Positions 1 to 10,788 of a stretch of 64,000 nucleotides of DNA are shown here, one piece after another. A program made the translations under genes and the position numbers. Location: the NCBI RefSeq assembly GCF_015832195.1, contig NC_052028.1, positions 2,027,501 through 2,091,500 on the forward strand, in the 5' to 3' direction. The notes below the pieces were generated by a model. It was given only the letters and a program-made list of their open reading frames with translations. It was not told the DNA's origin and ran no database searches. The stretch's first letter is position 1. Each line of letters opens with the position of its first letter. The stretch comes from Motacilla alba alba (taxonomy: Eukaryota > Chordata > Aves > Passeriformes > Motacillidae).

Positions 1-1044
1 GTAGCTGGAACTGAGAGAAGGAATCAAAGCCACATTTGAGACAAACCCGGGGCGCAGCATCTGCAGGGGCTCAGGGCATGCTGGACACGGAGCACAGGCC
101 AGGTGCTGTGCCAGGAGAGGCAGGTACAGCCTCTGCACAACCTGGAGCCGCCTTCAATAATCTTGGCTACATGGAAATCATGGAATAAGCAGACAAAGGG
201 CTTTTCTGGCAGCCCTGCCACAGCCCCACTGCATCCATCTGCATCCCAGCACTGCCCCACTACCGAGAGCTTCCACAAGCACCCACACCAGGGGGGCACT
301 TGGGTGCTCTGCTCATCAGCTAATTGCAGCACCCTCAGCCATCAGGTCCCTTTTTATCTTCCAATTCCAGCACAAAATTATTCCACTTCGAGCACAGAAT
401 TATTCATTTCCTTGCGGGGTTGCCATGGAGCTCATCACTATGGCAGCCAAAGGCCTCGCAAACATTTATTTGCACAATCGCCCGATGGATTCCTGAAAAA
501 TTGTTTTCCTTGCTCTGCAGCTGGAAACACGAGTCACAGCAGCGCCACAACAAACCGGGGAAGTTTATTCGTGCCAGAGCAGCGCTGTCAGAGCCCCAGG
601 GGATGGAAAGGGCAGCTCGGTGCCCCGAGGGCACTCCGAGGTGCCTGGCAGGGCTGGGGGCAGTCTCGGGCTGGGGATTTTCCCGGGACACGCTCAGCAT
701 CCTCTCTCCTCTCTTTTTGGGGCTTTCTTTTTTGGGGCTTTGGGGCTTTCTGGCTCCTACTCCACTTTGTGGCAGTGCCCTCTCCCAGCCAGGACCTCTC
801 CCAGCCGTGGTCCTGGCTGCTCCCAGGCAAGGAGTTGTGACTGGGATTTACTTCTCCTCCCGGCCTCTTCTCCTTTCGCTCCCATTTACACGGCCTCGGA
901 TGCTGCTCCCCCTTCCCCTGGGGCAGCACCCAGCCCTCCCGTCCCTGGCAGCTCCCGGAGCCAGGGCTATCTCCAAGCCCATTCCTCCAGCCCATTCCCG
1001 AGCAGCCCCTGCTTGCCGCAGGCTGTGCCCCTGCCCCATCGCCC

Positions 1045-1296
1045 CTGCGCTCCTCTTCCTCTCTCCCAGCTTCCTCCCTATTCTCCCTGCGCTCCTCTTC
1101 CTCTCTCCCAGCTTCCACCCCATCCCCCCTGCCCTTCTCTTCCTCTCTCCCAGCTTCCTCCCTATTCTCCCTGCCCTTCTCTTCCTCTCTCCCAGCTTCC
1201 TCCCCATCCCCCCTGCGCTCCTCTTCCTCTCTCCCAGCTTCCTCCCCATCCCCCCTGCGCTCCTCTTCCTCTCTCCCAGCTTCCTCCCCATCCCCC
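1045..1296. repeat. 42-bp minisatellite, six copies
   Basis: Six head-to-tail copies of a pyrimidine-rich 42-base unit that begins CTGCGCTCCTCTTCC and ends in CCTATTCTCC or CCCATCCCCC. The two endings alternate among copies, and some copies carry CCCTTCTC instead of GCGCTCCTC. The period is a multiple of three, so several frames stay open through it and create spurious proline/leucine/serine-rich or arginine/glutamate-rich reading frames. It lies inside the presumed constant-region intron. Confidence 0.93.
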
Positions 1297-1443
1297 CGCT
1301 GCCTCCCACACGCGGCTCCAGCCGGAGGCAGCAGCGGCAGGAAAATCTCAGCCTGAACATTCCCCGGCTGGCAAAGTGACAAAAGTGAGAGGGAGCAGAG
1401 CTGTCCCTGCCGGGGCTGAGCCTCCGCTGGGCTGCAGGCGTGT

Positions 1444-1650
1444 GGGGACACAGCCCCGAGCCTGGGGACACAGCCCCGAGCCTGGGGACACTGCCCCGAG
1501 CCTGGGAACACTCCCCGTACCTGGGGACACTGCCTGTCCCTGGGAACACTGCCCCGAGCCTGGGGACACTGCCTGTGCCTGGGAACACTCCCCGTACCTG
1601 GGGACACTGCCCCGAGCCTGGGGACACTGCCTGTGCCTGGGGACACAGCG
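1444..1650. repeat. 20-bp (19/20) minisatellite, about ten copies
   Basis: About ten tandem copies of GGGGACACAGCCCCGAGCCT and close variants (GGGAACACTCCCCGTACCT, GGGGACACTGCCTGTGCCT), with units of 19 or 20 bases, plus a partial last copy. It lies about 150 bases after the 42-bp minisatellite, so two unrelated G/C-rich tandem repeats sit side by side in the intron. Confidence 0.92.
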
Positions 1651-2924
1651 CAGGGCGAGCATCCCTCTGTCCTACTTCCCACGCCAGCATCCCGCAGCCC
1701 CCCACCCTCCCCAGCCCCCAAAAGCCGGGATCAGCTCCAGAAGTGCCACCATTCGCTGTCCCTGGCAGGGGACGCTGCCGGCCCTTCCCCCACGGCCCCT
1801 CGGCTCACTCCCGATGAAGCCCAGCTTCAGGATCATGGCTTTGCAAAGACGCGACTGCAAGTGTTAGCGAGGAACTGGGAGTGGGGGAGCATTTCCAGCC
1901 TCCCAAAGCTGGGGAGCCTTCACTTCCAGCCCGTGGGGCTGCTGGGATGCTGCTCTGCTGGATGAAGGCAGAACAAAAGCCCACAATGTTCCTAAAATGG
2001 GGCCAGGGCTGCGTCTCCTCTCCCTGAACTCTTCTAACCCTCCTGAAGGACGCAGAGCCCAGACCAGTAATTATTTCCCCCAGGCCATCCTGCCACCATC
2101 CATGTCCCAGACATGCCAGGAAGGATATTTTGGGAAATTCTTTGGAAAGGTTGTTGTGCCTGTTTTTCAGACCCATCTCTGCAGCCGGCCATGGCACGTG
2201 CTCAGCTGCGCAGGAAGCAGATGGAGGGAGAAAAATTAAATCAATACACGTAGCACCTGTTAAATTACCTAAAATAGCTTTTCTATACATAAAACTGGTG
2301 ATGAAACCCCTGATATTCTGGCGGCTCTCCACAGTGAGAAACACATCCCATCACCTGGACAGTTCCTTTTCTCTACAAAAGACAGCTTTTGTCCCACTTG
2401 GCAGGATCTGGAGGGTTCAGACTTCAAGGGCCATGACAAATGCAGATAAAGGGATTATTGGCCCAGAATGGTCCATAAGGGAAGAAAATACTCTGTGTAA
2501 AAGGGCTGTATTATGTAGAAAGAAGCCCAAATACTGAATCTGCTGAGATTTGGGCTGTTAGTAGCCAAAAGGGTGGCCCCTGCAAGCAGGAGTGCTCACA
2601 GGTGGCAGAGAGGACAGCTCTGTGGTCTCCTGGCTGTGGAAGGGGAGGTGGGGTGGGACAGGAAAAAATCATCTCTACAAAAACCTTCAGCTTCCAATCC
2701 CAAAATCAGATCAGCTCTGCAGGAAGAGGGGGGGGAGAGGAGTTATCCAGGGACAAGTCCTAGTCCCAGCATCAAAACAGCTCCTGCCTGCCCAGCAACC
2801 CAAATCCATTCCAAAATTGCACCCCAAGGCTGCAGCCCCTGCTGCGAGCAAAGCCAGGCTCTGGGCAGCCCCACAGTCCTCTAAAAGCAGTGTTTTGTCC
2901 ATAGGGTTGATAGGAAACCCCAGT

Positions 2925-3400
2925 AACGAAATCACAGCATTGCTAGGATGGAAAAGTCCCCTGAGATCATCAGCTCCAACCATGAACCCAGCACTGACAA
3001 TTCCAGCACTAACCCAAGCCCCAGGTGCCACATCTGCACAACTTTCAAATCCCCTCAGGGACAGAGACTCCACCACTCCCCTGGTATCTGTTCCTACTCC
3101 TGACCACCCTTTCAGAGAAGAAATTTTCCCAATATCCACCCTGAGCCTGCCCTGGTGCAAACTGAGGCCTTTTCTTCCTCCTGTTCCCTGGGAGCAGAGC
3201 CTGACCCCCCGGCTGTCCCCTCCTGTCAGGAGCTGTGCAGAGCCACAAGGTGCCCCCTGAGCCTCCTTTTCTCCAGCTGAGCCCCTTCCCAGCTCCCTCA
3301 GCCTCTCCTGGGGCTGCAGCCCCTTCCCAGCTCCGTTCCCTGCCCTGGACACTCTCCAGCATCTCCAAGCCATGAGGCTCTCAGTTGTCTTCAATCTTTT
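2925..3400 (-). mobile_element. CR1 LINE 3' fragment
   Basis: The plus strand reads as the reverse complement of a CR1 3' end. A degenerate terminal TCACAGCATTGCTAGGATGG is followed by AAAGTCCCCTGAGATCATC. The fragment then runs through the CR1 features of a dissected trauma-like stretch: GAGACTCCACCACT, the CTTTTCTCCAGCTGAGCCCC block, and CCAGCTCCCTCAGCCTCTCC, ending near CTGGACACTCTCCAGCATCT. It is degraded and truncated, with no usable coding capacity. Family assignment is from memory of the CR1 consensus; the right boundary is approximate. Confidence 0.75.
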
Positions 3401-6400
3401 CTGTTCCACAACCCACCAGGTCAAACCTGGCAGATAAAACAGTCTGGCCCTTCCCGTGGTTCCCTCCAAGGTGTTTGCTGAGCAAAAGCCACACAAACAG
3501 GCTGGGGACAGGCGTGGGCTTCATCACTGGACACAACCACCCCAAATACTCCCCAAAAAGACACCTTCTCTCCCAGGCTCCCCAGGACGTGGCACAAGTT
3601 GGTGATTTGAGCTGTTCAGCCCCAAGGATTTGGCAGGGGGAAATCCCCTTCAGAGCAGAGCTCCTTCACTGGCACAACTCCTCCTGCACTCAGATCACAG
3701 CCCACATTAAGCACAGCAGCTCTCACTTTTAGGAGAACACTGTCACTCTAGATTATGGCTGTTCCTTCAAAGCAATGCCCTCAAATAGAATTCCAGAGGC
3801 TGCTGTGATTTTTCAGGCTGCAGGGCTCCACTCACACCTTCCCCAGGCCTTGGGGAGGCAGCTGAGAGCAGCTCCACACTCCACATGCTGCAGGAGTTGT
3901 GGAGGAGCCACTACTCAACACTGAACAGACAAACAAATACAACCCAGTCAGAAAAAGCAGGAATTTTAGCCCACAGACTGTTACAACTTTATAATTCACC
4001 TGCAAAACATGTGGAACCACACCTGGCAAAGCAAACACCAGTGCTGGCTTAACCCTGGGGTGTGTTTGAGATGGCAATGTGAGCATTGTCATTATTTCCT
4101 AAACTTGCCACAGTGGCACTTCCCTCTGCTGCTCCTCCTGCTCTCAGTGAGAAGCTGCAGCCTGTCCAGCAGCCCTGCCTGGCATGTGCTCATTTCCACA
4201 TTTTCCAAGAATGAGGAGAAGGCAAATCCATCAGAGTTTATCTGCACAGCCCTGCTGGTGCCCTGTGCTGTGTAGCACCTGCTGATGGATCCACTACAAC
4301 CCGACACAAACTGCCAGCGTAAATTCCTCGGTGTTTACAACGGCCCCAGACACCCCTGGGGCTCCTGGCTCTGCCTTCATTTATTTTTAGGAAGGATGTG
4401 GGCAAAGCCTGCAGCTGTGGCCAGTTGTCCTGCTGGGTGTCCACCCCCGTGCTAGGTAAGCCCAGGAATGTCTGTGGTTCCCTCTCTGGCCCCAGCTGCT
4501 CTGGGATGTCCCCCCCAGACACACACGTGGGGTCAGTGTCCTGGTACACTGTCATGCACCCCAAAAGCACAGCACGGGCTCCCCCTTGGCAATACCTGCA
4601 TGCTTTGAGCCACAAGAACACCCCTGAGAGCTTAAAGGACTACTCTTTACTCCTCTCCCCAGCACACACAGGCAGCCTGTTGATAGTCCTGCAAGCCCAA
4701 CTCTTGAAGTTCTTGCATGAAAACACAACAAAGAATGGGGGGCAAAAAAAAATTCCTCTTTTCCTTCCTGGCTCTCTCCTGCTGCAGCATCTCCACTGTG
4801 AGCACCAAGCCCCCCGTCTGTGGGTGGGGGTGATGGCTGGGGCCAGCCAGGGCAGCTGTGATGCTGTTTGATAAACAAGTGAAGCCAAGTGAACACCACC
4901 ATTGGCTGTGCTCAGCCGGGGAGGGGAAGCCTGGCTAGCAACAGCTTTGGGAAGCATTAACAAAGGGGGATTTAGGATTGGAGAAAGCAAATGGAAGGGG
5001 GCTGTGAAATGGCAACTCTGCATCTCCTCTACACGCTCTGCTCCTCCCTCCCCTGGAGTTGCCATGGATTCTCACACTGCTTCCCACCTCGCTGAGTCCC
5101 CTGCCGCTGTCTCTGGGGTGTCTCCTGCTGCCATCTCCTCCCAGCCTGCCCACACAGCCCAGAATTGTCCTCAGCCCTGCCACAGGATGCCTCCCAGACC
5201 TGTCCACCCTCTCATGTCCACCTGTGAGCAACACAGAGCCCTCCCCATCCTGCAGGAAGGAAATCCTGCCTCCAGCCCGGTGTTTTCCTGAACAAATCAT
5301 CACACAGACCCCAAAACAAAGAGCAGCCAGGGTCAGGCAGCACCACGAACACGCAGGGCACAACAAAGCAAACAAACCAAAACAACAAGATGGGTCCTTT
5401 GTACCAGCCCCAGTCCCTGCACTCTCCTCCCATACACCACCAGCCTCCTCCCACAGGGAACCCTCACAGTGATGATCCCACAGGGATATCCTGAGATGCT
5501 GCTGGACCATTCATTTACTGCACTTTGGCCAATTCCTCACTGTAATCTCTGCTAGAGCCACTGATCTGATTTATCCAGGAATGGCATCTGCTGCTCGGAA
5601 TCAGTCTGGATTCATTTCCATTTGCCCAGCGACAGCATGGGTGTGGTTTTTTTAAGAAAACCAAACCACAAACATCATTAAATTAATCATCCTATCCTCC
5701 TATTTCTCCCAAACAAGATTAATTCTGTTTTGCTCAGGTCTGCCTCGCTACCACATTTTCAGAGCATATTGTCTGAGCTCCTCTCTCCTGAGCATGTGCA
5801 CCAGAGCTCTCCCGTGTTTCAGAACAAAGAGCAGATTCCCTTTGTTGTCCTGGAGCAGCAGCAATGTAGATCAAGAGCTGGTCCCTGCCTCATTGAGCTT
5901 CCCCTGTTCTGCCTGGTTCCAGGTGCCAGAGACATGTGGGATGGGCAGGGCTATGTGCAGAAGAGACAGGATTGTTCCTTCCCCAGCTCCCATGGAGACA
6001 GCGAGGCAGAAATCCCAACACGGGTTTGAGCTTGTTTCTGGCTTAGGGTCAGTGCCAGGCTCCCCCCACGAACCATCCAAACCCCTGGCCTAAGCTGCTG
6101 TGTCTTTATTGTTGTTTAATTTGGGTCAAATAGAGTTAAGAGCACATCCCTGGTTTTGATTTCGAGCTGAAAGGCAGGCTGGGCTCCCCTGCGCTTCAGA
6201 GAGCTCGTGGTGCTCCAGAGCTTCACCTGTCAGCAGGAGACACATTTGTACAGGGTTTAACAGCAGAGAGAACAGCAAGCCAGGCTCAGGCAGCTGCACT
6301 TGCCCCCTCTTTAATGCCTGTACTACCAAGCAGTGCCTGGGGAATTCACACACCAGGCATCAAAACTCTGGGAAGAGCACGGGAACAGCACAATGGGGAG

Positions 6401-6784
6401 TGGGCTGCTTTCCAGGATCTGCCTGTTTGATCACCAGGGAGATGTCAGGGCTGGGCACTGAACATATGAGAGCACTTTCTACTTCCATCCTTTAATAGTG
6501 TCACACAGGTTTGGATTAAAAACATCCCCCTTCATTTAACTTAAAACAGGATGAAAGAAACAGGGGGGAAAAAAATCTGCAAGAGCAGTTTTGTTGCAAA
6601 TGTGGACACAGGCAAGTGGGGAAAACCAGCAGGAATTAAAATCCACAGAGCTTTTCCAGTTCTTTCAGCAGCAGCCTGCTCCTCAGCGAAATCTCTTTCC
6701 AAAGCCAGGGCTCAGCCCATGCTGTGGGACCCCCCCGTCACAACATGGGGCTCAGAGCAACCTGGTCCAGAGGAAGGTGTCCTT

Positions 6785-6853
6785 ACCCATGGCAGGGGGT
6801 GGAAAAAGATGAGCTTGAAGGTCCCTTCCAAGCCAAACCATTCTGTGATTGAA
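6785..6853 (+). mobile_element. Short CR1 LINE 3' tail
   Basis: About 70 bases match the end of CR1 in forward orientation: GGATGAGCTT-like sequence, then GAAGGTCCCTTCCAAGCC and AAACCATTCTGTGATTGAAG. The final ATTCTGTGATT is the typical CR1 terminal repeat. It is a truncated relic. Confidence 0.75.
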
Positions 6854-8696
6854 GAGCAGCTGTGCCAGGGGCTGTCCTGGGCACCCAGGTCACACATCCT
6901 CAGCAGTGACATCGTGGCTCATGCACCAGAACTGACATGTGCCACTCGTTCAGCTCCCCACACACTCCGAGGCTGCCTTTCCCCTTGCCCTCTCTCTCCC
7001 CAGGCCACAGCTGCTGCTGTCTTTGGGCACTGGGAAGGGGACGGAGCTTGTGAAGAGATCCAGGCAGGGGCTGGGAGCTGGGCTGAGTGTCACTGTCCCA
7101 CGACCTGAGGAAAGTCCCTGTCACTGAGCTGAGGGGGTCTGGGCTGCATCAGCTCTGTGCCTGAAGAGCCCCAGCACGATGCTAGAAGAGGGAGCAGCAG
7201 AGCCTGCTCTGATGGGGCTCATTTACTGGCTTCTCACAGCAAAACAATTACAGCAGCTGTGCTGCGCTTCTGCATTAGCAGGGCTTTTTTAATTGTCATT
7301 TGAACTAGAGCGGAAATGCTTAGAAAGATTTTCCTTGATTAAAATGTTGTCAGTGATGGGGAGCTCAACAGACCTCTGAGGAAACCATTCCAGCTATAGC
7401 TTTGCTTTAAAGTCCAAGGCCAGCTTCTACTATGAACACTTAATCTAATTACATCAAACCCTCACTCCATTCCAGCTTTATCAGCTGGAATAGCAAAGTT
7501 TAATCACTTCAACAAGTTGGCTATAGCAATCTCTTAATTTTCTGATAAGATAAATTGTTGAGCCAGACCCAGGGAAAGAGTCAGGCACAAGCAGCTGCTG
7601 CAGATGTTTAACTGCAAGCTCTGACACCAAAATCCAGCACCCACTACTCCCATGACACTGTTTTAAACTCCACGGGAGCTGCCCCAGTGGCCACCAGGAG
7701 TGACAAAGCACAGAGATACAGTGCCAGAGCCAGCCAGATGAGCAAGCACATCACCCAGATTTACTCCTGATTATTCAGAGTGTAACCCTCAGGTGTGCCA
7801 CAAAAGATACAATCTTTTCACATATAAATTATCCTGGAGCCAGTCTGCTCACACACAGTAACCTCTGGTTGGGGTATTCACAGAGAAAGGTGGAATTCAG
7901 TTAAAGCTCCCTCTCTCAAGGAAGTTCATCCTCTGCAGGGGATCCCTGTCCATGAACCAGGAGAAAAGACGGGAGAGGCAGAGAACAACGTTTTGTTGTC
8001 AGTGGTCTCTCACTGTGGACCAAGACAAGCAGACCTTGCTGGGAGCAGGGCACTCACTGGGGAGGTCTCTGCTCTGCTGCTGGGGCCTCTCTTCTGACCT
8101 CACACACCCCACAGAGAGGTGGTGGAATCTCCCTCACTGGGGATATTCCAGAACTGTCTGGACACAATCCTGTGCTGTGAGCCCTGGGATGACCCTGCTG
8201 AGCAGGGAGGGGGGACCAGGTGAAGCTCTGTGGCTCCCTCCTCCTGACCCATCCTGCGGCTCTGCGAGCACGCCTCAGCAGCACAGAGCTCACGCTTCCA
8301 TGACTGGTAAAGGGAGTGACTTCCAGTGGCCTCCATGAAGGGAGAGGCATTGAGATTTTTGACTCAGGAAGGAATTTACATGCTCAGAATCTGCTTTAGC
8401 AAAGAGGCCTTTCTCTGTGAAACCCATTGTCCAGTCCTTCAGCCGTCTCCCGACTTCACCTGGAGTTCCTTCCAGCTCCTGAGGTGCAGACACCAACCCC
8501 AGACACACCACTGCCAACAGCAGCTGTCACACCAGCTCCAAACTCAGCTGACACTGGAGCAGCCCTGTTTCTGACTCCATCAACGACACGGACACCCCCT
8601 CTCAGAGCTGCCACTCATGGACTTCCCAGCACTGAAAGTGGCACACCAAGAAAAGAAACCTTCCTCCCACAGATAAATGAAGAAAGAGTCACTCAC

Positions 8697-8755
8697 CCAC
8701 TTGTTCCAGGTCTCTGGGTCTGAGAGAAGCGCCAATCTGTGTTAGGCTGAGCTTG
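8697..8755 (-). CDS. PCDHG: Protocadherin gamma constant exon 1
   Basis: This 59-base exon encodes 19 complete codons reading QAQPNTDWRFSQTQRPGTS plus two bases (GG). It is the gamma-cluster constant region start (mammals: QAPPNTDWRFSQ...). Its length equals that of the mammalian exon as I remember it. On the minus strand it is preceded by a long pyrimidine tract ending TTTGCAG and followed by GTGAGT, a canonical acceptor and donor. It enters in phase 0, which matches the phase-0 ends of all ten complete variable exons upstream. Every gamma isoform should splice to it. The constant cytoplasmic region is known in mammals to bind signalling and trafficking partners. The exon is far too short to be found by open-frame length. 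Confidence 0.96.
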
Positions 8756-10788
8756 CTGCAAAGAAAAAGAAGAGTTTTAATACCTCCATTCTTGCCTTTG
8801 AAAATGAAAGCGAACTGATCCTGGATTATTTCAGTCTGGAATATCAGCATGTTCTGTCCAAGTGAAGCAAATCAATTAGAACAAAGAGAAAGCTCCCCCT
8901 CCCCCTTTCTTGAGTATTTCTGAAGCAGCATGAATACCAAAAAGCATGACAAAAACTGTTCAGAGAATAATCTTCCAAAGCAGCTCAGGAAACCAGGCTG
9001 TGAAAGAAATGAAGCATGAAATAAACTGATAAGGGCATGAATTCAGCAGGAGCAGTGGTACCACAGTAATGAGCTTGGAGGAGGAAGGGGGTGTGAGGGG
9101 GTGGCAGAGTTAATTGATACTGAGAAAGATGCTCTTAATACTCAAAGGTAAAATGGTAACAGACCTTCTAATCTCTCCTTCTTCTGTCCTTAAAAAGGCC
9201 TGCCTGAGATCTTGTTTTTATGCATGGTATTTGAATGACTTTTCCTAGCTGTTGTGGCCTTGGAGCACTACAATATTTTTCTGTCCACAGAAAAAAGAAC
9301 AAACTTCCGACAGCAAGAGGAAAAAGCATTATTTGTTTAGGAGACACAATAACCTTCAGACACAGCAGCACACTTTGTAACCTCATTAATAAACCCCCCA
9401 TATCACTCTCTGCCCGTGTTATTTTACAACCAGACAATGAACATTTTGTAAATAAGGAAGGACATGGAGCAAGCTTGTATATTCCTGTTTGAATCATGCC
9501 TTTGTGGAAAGCACTAAATAGCACAACTGTTTCTGTCGGGAAAACACACACACTTCCGAAAATCATGATCATCTTAATGAACTCCAGAGTGATGACATAC
9601 TACCTGGAAAGGACAATGCTTCCCTCAGCTATTTTAGGAAGGAGCAGTTCGTAGTCCATACATAGTGGAACATCAGTTTTATAGGATTATTCTGCTTGTA
9701 CATGCAATTACTAAGGAAAAGTGAAGACGAGTAGAGCTGACCTAGATTTTTATTTAGGAGATGTGCTCTCACTAATTTCTCTGCAGCTTTGATGATACTC
9801 ATGAAAGAAGATATTAGAATAAATTACTCCCCTAAAATAGATGCCCCACTGGTCCCCACGCTGCATGCAAATGAAGCTGCTGAAAGACTTGCCCTCCAGA
9901 TTTCAGATCCGCATTTTTGCACACGCTGACACACAATACTGCACAAGATAAACCCTTCCCAATATTTTGAATAGCCCTTCCATATTTTGAATTCCTGTTG
10001 TAATTACCATTTTCAAATTTAGGGCAGGCATTTGTGACACAAAATTACTTTACTTTTTATATCCCAAAGTTATAAAAGCTCCAGCTAAACACAGTCACCT
10101 GCATCTATATTTAGGCATCTGAGTACAAACAGCTCAAGTTTTCAAAGCATGCCGCTCCTCAGCCTCTGCAAGCCCAAGGGCACATAAGGTCACCAGGATC
10201 TTTGTGAATAACGTCTCTCCTGACATTTCAGTATTTTAGTGCTGAATACTGAATTCAGCTCCTCGCTCAACATGACCAAGCTGGAAAATGATCCTTTGCC
10301 GAGGCACAGTCAGTAATTAATAACACTTGGGGTTTGAGAAATGAGAAATTTCTACAAGGCACCTCTAAAACTGAGCAAAAGGAACACAGGCAGACTTTCC
10401 TTTCAGATAACCTCCTCCGCACCACAGCTCATGTGCCATGTAGGAAAAAATGGGTTGAACAGAACCAAGAAGTTAAACCCCCAGAAAACCTGTTCCTGAC
10501 CACGCTAAGAATCACTTTAAATAGAAACAAGTACGAGTGGGGCCAAGGGGAAACTCCGCTGCTACAAACACAGAGTCTTTGATTCTGAAATGCTGCTCAG
10601 CCCCTTCCCCCACCTCCACGAAGCCGAGCCAAAACTTTCACCTGCCACCTCCCAGGAGACGACAGTGACACATGTTCCCTGAGGCCACCGTCTCAGGAGG
10701 AAGGACGGACAGAGAACAGCCAAGTGGCCTGGGTATGCCAAACTGTTGCACTCGGCAGAGAGGACAGTAAGAAGCAGCCATCTCTTAC
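8756..10788 (-). other. PCDHG: Intron between last variable exon and constant exon 1
   Basis: About 2 kb between the donor of the 3'-most variable exon and the constant acceptor. It is markedly less GC-rich than the exons and contains no supportable exon. The part next to constant exon 1 is the pyrimidine tract of the acceptor. A perfect octamer ATGCAAAT lies at 9865-9872. No repeat element was recognised. Confidence 0.7.

Larger units (their letters stand above)
1..8696 (-). other. PCDHG: Intron after gamma constant exon 1, extending beyond the window
   Basis: This stretch lies downstream of constant exon 1 on the coding (minus) strand. It should be the first constant-region intron, because the exon ends in an ordinary GTGAGT donor and neither constant exon 2 (with a residue run like NNQFDTEMLQ) nor the lysine-rich exon 3 was found by eye in it. 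It contains two minisatellites and CR1 fragments, described separately. The open frames here are short, overlapping or repeat-driven, and none resembles a protein I know. A small unrecognised exon cannot be excluded by eye. Confidence 0.7.

Noticed and set aside
1672..1860. Possible constant exon 2 (an AMIL residue run on the minus strand, near 1830-1840)
   Set aside because: Only four residues match the gamma constant sequence; the surrounding residues and splice sites do not.
588..1867. Several overlapping repeat-rich open frames of 100-415 codons
   Set aside because: They arise from minisatellites, mainly one whose period is a multiple of three, and show no protein-like features.
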